The position numbers were made by a program, and so were the translations under genes. From Gracilaria vermiculophylla (taxonomy: Eukaryota; Rhodophyta; Florideophyceae; Gracilariales; Gracilariaceae): a DNA stretch of 64,000 nt. The notes under the pieces were generated by a model. The model saw nothing but the letters and a program-made list of their open reading frames with translations. It had not been told where the DNA came from and made no database searches. The first letter of the stretch is position 1. Each line of letters starts with the position of its first letter. Shown piece after piece: positions 58,705 to 64,000 of this stretch. The stretch spans positions 4,016,113 through 4,080,112 of the forward strand of contig JAHNZQ020000004.1 in the NCBI GenBank assembly GCA_019155205.2, in the 5' to 3' direction.

Positions 58705-59015
58705 GCGCGCGCGCGCGCGCGGACATCTCGGGCGCCAGCCCGCTGAGCGCGCTGCTGGGGGCGGCCGGGGCGGGCGCCATGTCGTGCGGCGCGTGGGCGG
58801 CGCTGGCGGGCGCGGCGGCGCTGTTCAGCGCGCACCCGCTGCACGGCGAGCTGTACGTGGTGCAGCGCGTGGCGGCCGTGGTGCGCACGGCGGTGGTGTG
58901 CGTGCTGGCGCTGGGCAGCGGCGTGTCGGGCGTGACGGCGCTGGGGCTGCTGCTGCTGGCGCTGCGCACGGCGTGGGGGCGCGCGACGGGCGAGTTTGGC
59001 GACGCGCAGCAGTGA
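58365..59015 (+). CDS. DUF3082-like plastid membrane protein
   Basis: A 216-residue product starting MAFVAAAAALPPPRFR, a classic red/glaucophyte MAFV plastid transit peptide. Two poly-Ala runs, encoded by GCC and GCG repeats, flank a segment NERVLRQVQQTMQRLGV. The C-terminal half has two or three hydrophobic helices with the spacing AHPLHGELYVVQRVAAVVRTAVVCVLALGSGVSGVTALGLLLL. This resembles DUF3082 proteins of cyanobacteria and plastids (YTVxxIxxxVRTLVxGLxxLGTGVFG). The function of that family is not known to me. The 3' end lies in a segment duplicated 152 bp downstream. Confidence 0.6.
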
Positions 59016-59076
59016 GAACAAGGGCGGCAGCTGGTGGCGCTTTGCGTGCGCGCTGTGGGCGGGGGAGGAGAGCAGC
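58992..59076 (+). repeat. Duplicated gene-end segment, copy A
   Basis: Runs from the last codons of the DUF3082-like gene (GAGTTTGGCGACGCG...) into a decayed copy of the OST48 3' end, GGCGCTTTGCGTGCG. The OST48-side stop is not preserved here. Confidence 0.75.
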
Positions 59077-59143
59077 GCGGCGCGGAGGAGAAGGGGGCGA
59101 CGGGGGTAGGACGGTGCAGGCGGGAGGAAGGGGACGGGGGGCG

Positions 59144-59235
59144 GAGTTTGGCGACGCGCAGCAGTAAAAAAACAAGGGGCGCTAGCTAGCTAGCTATTGG
59201 CGCTTTGCGTGCGGGCTGCGGGCGGGGGAGAAGAG
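59144..59235 (+). repeat. Duplicated gene-end segment, copy B
   Basis: Repeats the DUF3082-like C-terminal codons including a stop (TAA). A spacer with a GCTA microsatellite (59181-59194) follows, then the functional OST48 3' coding end. Confidence 0.75.
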
Positions 59236-60552
59236 CAGCACGACGCCGAGCAGAAAGGCGGCGGCGATGGAGGAGAAGGAGGCGGCGTAGTAGGGCGCGG
59301 CCATGGGGATGAAGCGCTCGTACTCGTTGTGCAGGAACGGGCGCACGGGCACGACGCGCTGCACGCTGAGCGGGGTGAGGCCGGGGCGCACGTAGTGGAC
59401 GGCGAGCGTGTAGACGCCGATGCGGTCGGGCAGGCGCACGGCGGCGCGGAAGGTGCCGTTGCGCAGCGCGCGCAGCGTGCGCCGCACGCACGGCTCGAGC
59501 AGGCGCAGCTCCAGCTGCACGTCGGCGGCCACAAACGGGCGCCACGCGCGCGCCGCCGCGTCCCACTGCTGCGCGTCCATCTCGAACAGCACGCGGTCGC
59601 GCACGCGGCAGTGGCGCGCGCACGCCACGCGCACGGCCGCCACGCGCAGCACGCCGCGCGCGCCCACCGTCCACGCCAGCAGCGCGCGCAGCGCGCGGCC
59701 GTGCGCGCCGCGCGCCGCCGCCAGCGCCCCGTCGCTCAGCGCCTCGGCGCTGCCAAAGTACGCGGCGCGCCCGCCGGCGCGCGTGCTCAGCGCCGCGCCC
59801 AGCACCGCCGCGCGCCCCACCGCGCGCGGGATGCGCCGCAGCGCCCCCCCGCGCGCCGCCGCGTACGTCGTGGCCGCCCCCCACACCACCGCGTCCACCA
59901 GCTCGTTGTCGCGGAACAGCGTGGCGCCCGGGCCGCGGAACACCACCCCCCCCCCGTCGCCCCCCCCGTCGCCGTCGCCGTCGTCGCCGCCGCCGTCGCC
60001 GCCGTCGTCGCCGCCGTCGTCGCCAAACAGCGCGCGCGACGCGGCCATGCCGCCGGCGCGAAAGTAGGTGTGGTCGCCGGCGTCCAGCGCGCGCACCGCG
60101 CGGCGGTGGTCGCGCAGCAGCGGCGCGCCGCCGCCGGCGTCCACGTCCACGTCCACGCCCACGCCCTCGGCCACGGCGGCCGTGTACGCCGACGCGCGCG
60201 CGCCGGCGGCCACAAACACGCTGTTGCCCGCGTCGACGAAGCGCAGCAGCGCGGGCGCGGGCAGGCGGCGCTGCAGCGCGGCGCGCGGGCACAGCAGCAC
60301 CACGGCGGCGTACGCCCACTGGCCGTCGGCGCCGAGCGCCAGGTCGGGCGCCGCCGCGCTCTTGAACGTCACGTTGGCGTGCACGGCGTGCAGCGCGGAC
60401 AGGAAGCGCGAGTGCGTGCGCTGCACGTCGTCGCCGATCACCAGCACGTTTGGCGACGGCGGCAGCGGCAGCGCCGCCGCCGCCGCCGCCACCAGCGCGG
60501 CCAGCGCGGCCAGCGGCGCGAGCGCGCGCACCATGCGCGCCGCGGGCGCCAT
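59194..60552 (-). CDS. OST48: Oligosaccharyltransferase 48-kDa subunit (OST48/WBP1/DDOST)
   Basis: OST48 is a non-catalytic subunit of the ER oligosaccharyltransferase that N-glycosylates secretory proteins. From the ATG at 60552 the product has 452 residues. A signal peptide (ALAPLAALAALVAAAAAA) is followed by LVIGDDVQRTHSRFLSALHA, the family's N-terminal block. FVDAGNSVFVAA, then ELVDAVVWGAATTYAA, and the later DRIGVYTLAVHYVRPGLTPL and FLHNEYERFIPMAAPYYAASFSSIAA fit closely. A C-terminal transmembrane helix ends in a short basic tail. An Asp/Gly-only insert of about 30 residues is encoded by a GC-repetitive stretch near 59950-60035. No ATG precedes 60552 in frame. Confidence 0.93.
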   Translation of the reverse strand: MAPAARMVRALAPLAALAALVAAAAAALPLPPSPNVLVIGDDVQRTHSRFLSALHAVHANVTFKSAAAPDLALGADGQWAYAAVVLLCPRAALQRRLPAPALLRFVDAGNSVFVAAGARASAYTAAVAEGVGVDVDVDAGGGAPLLRDHRRAVRALDAGDHTYFRAGGMAASRALFGDDGGDDGGDGGGDDGDGDGGGDGGGVVFRGPGATLFRDNELVDAVVWGAATTYAAARGGALRRIPRAVGRAAVLGAALSTRAGGRAAYFGSAEALSDGALAAARGAHGRALRALLAWTVGARGVLRVAAVRVACARHCRVRDRVLFEMDAQQWDAAARAWRPFVAADVQLELRLLEPCVRRTLRALRNGTFRAAVRLPDRIGVYTLAVHYVRPGLTPLSVQRVVPVRPFLHNEYERFIPMAAPYYAASFSSIAAAFLLGVVLLFSPARSPHAKRQ

Positions 60553-60770
60553 TCGGCAACTGGCGGGAGCGGTGCGATGCAACACGGGGGAGCGAGCGAG
60601 CAGGCGGGGGAGCGAGCGACCGAGCGGCGGAGCGAGCTAGCGGGGGAGGGAGCGAGCGAGCGACGAGCGGGGGGGAGAGGGGGGCGAAAGGGCGGCGCGC
60701 GCGCGGATCAAACGCGCGATGGCGCGGCCACTGTGCCACGCTGTTTATGGTTGAAAAAAAAGAAAAAAAC

Positions 60771-61901
60771 TCAGCCGTGCGGCAGCTGTCGCAGCCGCAT
60801 GCGCTGCAGGCGCTTGGGCGACACAACGTTGAGCACGTGGTCGCCGCGCGCGACGCGCTGCTCAAAGCTGACGCCGTCGTAGTCGCAGCGCGCGGCAATG
60901 AGGCGCGCGGCGGCGCGGAAGTCGTCAAAGCTGCGGCACTGCGCGACGCAGTCGTTGAGGTCCATGTTGGCGTCCAGGCGCGAGCGGAAGAGCTTGAACA
61001 GGTGCAGGCGCACCATGCGCGGGTGCGCGCCGTGGCGCTCGGCCAGCTGCAGGTACTGCTCGGCCAGCTGCATGCGGCTGGGCGCGGCGGCGCGCGCCGA
61101 GAACACGGCCGGGTAGTCCAGCAGCGCGTACGCCGACATGACGGCGTGCGCGCCCGTGTGCGCCAGCGCGCGCTCGGCGTCGGCGCGCGTGCGCACGTTG
61201 CCGTTGGCGATGACGGGCACGCGCACGGCGCGCACGACGGCGCGGATCTGCTCCCAGTCGGCCGCGCCGCAGCCGCGCCCCTTCTGCGCGCGCGTGCGCC
61301 CGTGCACGGCGATGAGCGACGCGCCGGCCGCCTCCAGCATGCGCGCGTACTCCACGGTGCGCTGCACGTCGTCGAACACGCGGATCTTCACCCACAGCGG
61401 CACGCGCAGCTCGGCGGCCGCCGTGGCCACCAGCTCCCGCACCAGCGGCAGGTCGTCCATGAGGAACGCGCCGTAGCGCCCGCGCCGCGCAATGCCCTGC
61501 GGGCAGCCCAGGTTGAGGTCCACGGCGTCCACGCGCTGCTGCAGCAGCGCGGCCGCCGCCACCAGCGTGCGCGCGCTGTTGGCGCAGAACTGCGCCACCA
61601 GCGGCCGGTCGCGCGCGTGCGTCGAGAAGTGCTCGGCGCGGTACGACGCGTCGCGCGCGAACGTCGCCGCGTGCAGCATGGGCGTGTACGCCAGCTGCGC
61701 GCCGTAGCGCCGGCACAGGTCGCGGAACGGCAGCTCGGACGCGTCCACCATGGGCGCCACCACGTAGCGCGGGCTGCCCAGCTGCCGCCAATGGCGCCAC
61801 GCCGCGCCCTCGCCGCCGGAGGGGGACACGGACATGGCCGCGCGGTTGCCGCCGGATGCACGCGCCACACGCGGAGCAGCAGCCGGCGCGAAAGCGGCCA
61901 T
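60771..61901 (-). CDS. DUS1: tRNA-dihydrouridine synthase, DUS1 type
   Basis: DUS1-type enzymes reduce uridine (positions 16/17) in tRNA D-loops using FMN. From the ATG at 61901 the product has 376 residues. It begins MAAFAPAAAPRVARAS, a plastid-transit-like extension with early Phe. A second in-frame Met at 61835 would give a 354-residue product without it. The domain has VAPMVDASELPFRDLCRRYGAQL and the catalytic Cys in NLGCPQGIARRGRYGAFL. VKIRVF, AVHGRTRAQKG and VIANGNVRT follow. The HPRMVRLHLFKLF block near the end is typical of DUS1. Dual targeting is a possibility, not shown. Confidence 0.93.
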   Translation of the reverse strand: MAAFAPAAAPRVARASGGNRAAMSVSPSGGEGAAWRHWRQLGSPRYVVAPMVDASELPFRDLCRRYGAQLAYTPMLHAATFARDASYRAEHFSTHARDRPLVAQFCANSARTLVAAAALLQQRVDAVDLNLGCPQGIARRGRYGAFLMDDLPLVRELVATAAAELRVPLWVKIRVFDDVQRTVEYARMLEAAGASLIAVHGRTRAQKGRGCGAADWEQIRAVVRAVRVPVIANGNVRTRADAERALAHTGAHAVMSAYALLDYPAVFSARAAAPSRMQLAEQYLQLAERHGAHPRMVRLHLFKLFRSRLDANMDLNDCVAQCRSFDDFRAAARLIAARCDYDGVSFEQRVARGDHVLNVVSPKRLQRMRLRQLPHG

Positions 61902-62052
61902 GAGCGTCGCGCCCGAGAGCGACGGCGGCGGCGGCGCCGGCGGCCGGCTGCGGCGCTGGCGCCAAAAATCGGCGCGCAATGTAATAAGCGCTTGACGCGC
62001 GCCGCGCCACCGCCCCACCTCTGCGCGCGCCCCGTCGCGCTCCGCCGCTGTG

Positions 62053-62136
62053 ATGGAGTCGGACGGCGCGGCGGCAGACGCCAAACTGCGCCGGCGGCCG
62101 CGGCCGTCGAGCGCCAATGGCGCCACGGCGGGCGCA

Positions 62137-62185
<49 letters not shown>

Positions 62186-62856
62186 GCGAGGGGCGGCGGC
62201 TGTCGGCGGCGGGGGGCGAGGGGCGGCGGCTGTCGGCGGCGGTGCGGCTGCTGCTGCTGGCGGTGTCGGCGGCGCTGGAGTGCGGGTGCGCGCTGCTCAT
62301 CTTCCGCTACCGCGCGGTGCCGAAGGGGACGCTGTTCGCGGTGCTGTTCGCAACGCTGTACGCGGTGGTGGCCAACGCGGTGCAGCCGCGCTGCGGCGCG
62401 GCGCGCGACGCCGTGCGCCCGCTGGCCGCGCGCGACGCGCTGCCGCGCGCCGCCGTGCGCGCCTGCCTGGCCGCCAGCCTGCTGCTGTCGCTGCTGCTGC
62501 CGTGGGCGTGGATCGCCGCCGGCGCCGGCGCCGCGCGCCACACCGCGCTGCTGGCGCCGCACCTGTTCCTCATGATGACGCAGGTGCTGTTCGAGATCTG
62601 GAGCTACCGCGCGCGCGTCGCCGTCGCCGTGCGCGTCGCCATCCCCGTCTCCTTCGTGTCGTACCGCCTGCCGCTGCTGTACGCCTGGCTGCGCGCCGCC
62701 GCCGCCGACTACCTGTCCGCGCCCTCCCCCCCCTCCCACGCCGCCGCCATGGTCGCGCTGGCCGCCGCCAACCTCGCCTTCTGGGCGCTCATGCTCTTTT
62801 ACGTCCTGCTCCTCAAGGTGTGCCCGCCCTACTTTCTGCTCCGCCCCTCGCACTGA
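62053..62856 (+). CDS. Multi-pass membrane protein, unknown function
   Basis: A 267-residue product from the ATG at 62053. A disordered Arg/Ala N terminus contains a poly-Ala run (GCG repeat at about 62140-62190) and twin EGRRLSA copies. About six hydrophobic helices follow, including RLLLLAVSAALECGCALLIF, LFAVLFATLYAVVANAV and PHLFLMMTQVLFEIWSY. The remaining blocks are VAIPVSFVSYRLPLLYAWL and NLAFWALMLFYVLLLKV. The HLFLMMTQVLFE and VPVSF-like blocks faintly recall plant DUF7733 membrane proteins. That link is weak and I assign no function. It is divergent from DUS1 with 151 bp between starts. Confidence 0.6.
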
Positions 62857-63038
62857 GCCCCCCCCGCCCACTTGTTGTACATTTGTTGCTCTCTTTCGCT
62901 GCTGCGCCACGTCGCCGAGCACATTCACGCGCGCGCGCCGTGCATGCCAACTGTACATGCGTCCTAGCTTAACACAAGCACCACAGGCCTGCAACCGCCC
63001 TCGCGCCTCATCCATTGTGCACTTGTGTGTGCGAGCGC

Positions 63039-64000
63039 TCATACAACGCTCGACGCTTCGCTCACGCGACGCGAGTCCAGCCGCGAAAGCGCTTTCGAAA
63101 TGCCCGCGCTCAGACGCACCACGCGCGCCTCGATTTCGTTCCTCACCGCCTCGTCCTGCGCCTGTTGCGCGCGTTGGCGCAGAGACTGCAACAGCGCGCG
63201 CAGGTGCGGCACAAAGTGCGTGCGCAGCGCGTCCGCCCCCACGGCACCCAGCGCGAGGGCCGCGCCCAGGATGGTGTCGAGCGGCGCGTGCGCGTCGGTC
63301 AGGCACGACACGGCCGTCTTCACCACCCTGAGCACGGCGTGGCTGTCCGACGTCGCGCGCGCCCACCGCCCCAGCGTGAGCGCCGCGTGCTCGCGCATTT
63401 GCCACCGGTCGCCGTCGCCCACGTGCGTGCCCAGCAGGCACGTCAGAACGATGGGCAGCGCGCTGTCCGTGAACATGTCCAGCGGCGCGCGGTTGCGCGC
63501 AATGAGCGCGTCCAGCACGCGAAGCGCGTTGCTGAGAAGTCGCGTGTCGCCGCTGGGCGTGGCGTTGCGGTGCACCGCGTGCTGCAGCAGCGACACGAGC
63601 GCGCGCACGTGCGCCTCGCGGTAGCGCGGCATGCGGCGCAGCGCGGCGTCCACCGCGCGCTGGTCGCGGCTGGCGAGAATGCGGCGCATGCTCTGCACCA
63701 CATTGGGCACACGCTGCGCTCTGCGCGTCAAACGTTGGGCTGTTTTGTCAGCGCGGCGCTTTGGCAGCGGCGGGGGGGCTCGAGACGCAAAACGCATGCG
63801 CACCACAACTTACTCGGTCGGCAGCGGCGCGCGATGCAGCGGGGCGGCGGTGGTGACGAAGGAGGCTTTCAACGCCGCGTGGCGCTTGCGCGGCAGCGGC
63901 TCGGTGTACAGCTGCCTGAGCGACTGCGTGTGCATGGCGTCCGCGTCGACAAAGATGCCGTTGGCGACCGGCACAAAGGCGGGGGCGGCGGCGGCGGCGG
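63039..64000 (-). CDS. TAF6-like: Second TAF6 HEAT-domain protein, partial (5' beyond window)
   Basis: The right-hand exon (64000-63814) has no start in the window and encodes AFVPVANGIFVDADAMHTQ...APLPTE. A 93-nt intron (63813-63721, donor GTAAGT, acceptor GCGCAG) joins it in frame to the second exon (63720-63039). That exon holds ALVSLLQHAVHR, LLSNALRVLDALI, LDMFTDSALPIVLTCLLG and DRWQMREHAALTLGRW, then ILGAALALGAVG. This order and the PxVLTCLxG and D.W..R..A motifs match the HEAT domain of the TAF6 at 52.7 kb. Sequence identity is low. It may be a diverged TAF6 paralogue or a TAF6L-type SAGA subunit. The histone-fold part lies outside the window. Confidence 0.65.

Noticed and set aside
59197..63441. 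Several 500-840-codon Arg/Ala/Gly-rich frames
   Set aside because: Shadow frames of OST48, DUS1 and the 62-kb gene. Extreme GC removes stop codons from all frames.

Overview
This window is nuclear DNA from a compact, intron-poor photosynthetic eukaryote. About 36 protein genes are packed into 64 kb on both strands, mostly in alternating divergent and convergent pairs. Several 3' ends are only 19-75 bp apart. No operons, mobile elements, CRISPR arrays, tRNAs or rRNAs were seen. The few introns found are short (66-144 nt). They use GTACGT, GTAGGT, GTAAGC or GTAAGT donors, and some carry a TACTAAC or TACTGAC branch-point box. Likely plastid proteins begin with Phe-containing transit peptides (MAFV, MPLAFV, MKTAFV, MAAFA) and lack a preceding signal peptide. 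This points to a primary plastid of red-algal or glaucophyte type. With so few introns, a unicellular red alga is my best guess. The species cannot be read from the sequence.

Layout. 1-20 kb: NDRG-like hydrolase fold, AIG1-like GTPase, BRX1, a 98-nt poly(G) run, a Pumilio protein, RPS26, UBLCP1, a HIRIP3-like histone chaperone, a nuclear Ycf20-like gene whose stop overlaps the start of cyclin L, and an unknown plastid protein. 20-34 kb: RPB12, TRAPPC10, an HHL1-like plastid protein, a CNOT4-like E3 ligase, CDC26, GINS subunit PSF1 and a sulfotransferase. 34-49 kb: LDAH-like lipase fold, a degenerate CDF-like protein, an unknown single-pass membrane protein, CKS1, CDC45, RRP15, a LicD-like protein, a zeta-COP-like protein, CBP3/UQCC1, an unusual plastid pyruvate kinase and RanBP1. 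50-64 kb, much of it extremely GC-rich: GH36 raffinose-synthase family, TAF6, SSU72, lipoyl synthase, two or three small or multi-pass membrane proteins, OST48, a DUS1-type dihydrouridine synthase and a second TAF6-HEAT gene cut by the window end.

Functional themes. CDC26 is divergent from PSF1 and CKS1 is divergent from CDC45, so four DNA-replication or cell-cycle genes lie within 10 kb. Their shared intergenic regions carry E2F-like sites. Many other genes serve RNA polymerase II or mRNA fate: RPB12, TAF6 twice, SSU72, UBLCP1, cyclin L, CNOT4 and Pumilio. The most unusual observations are the ATGA overlap of two unrelated genes, the poly(G) tract in a divergent promoter, a pyruvate kinase with altered active-site residues and an EF-hand-like tail, and a duplicated gene-end segment between DUF3082-like and OST48.
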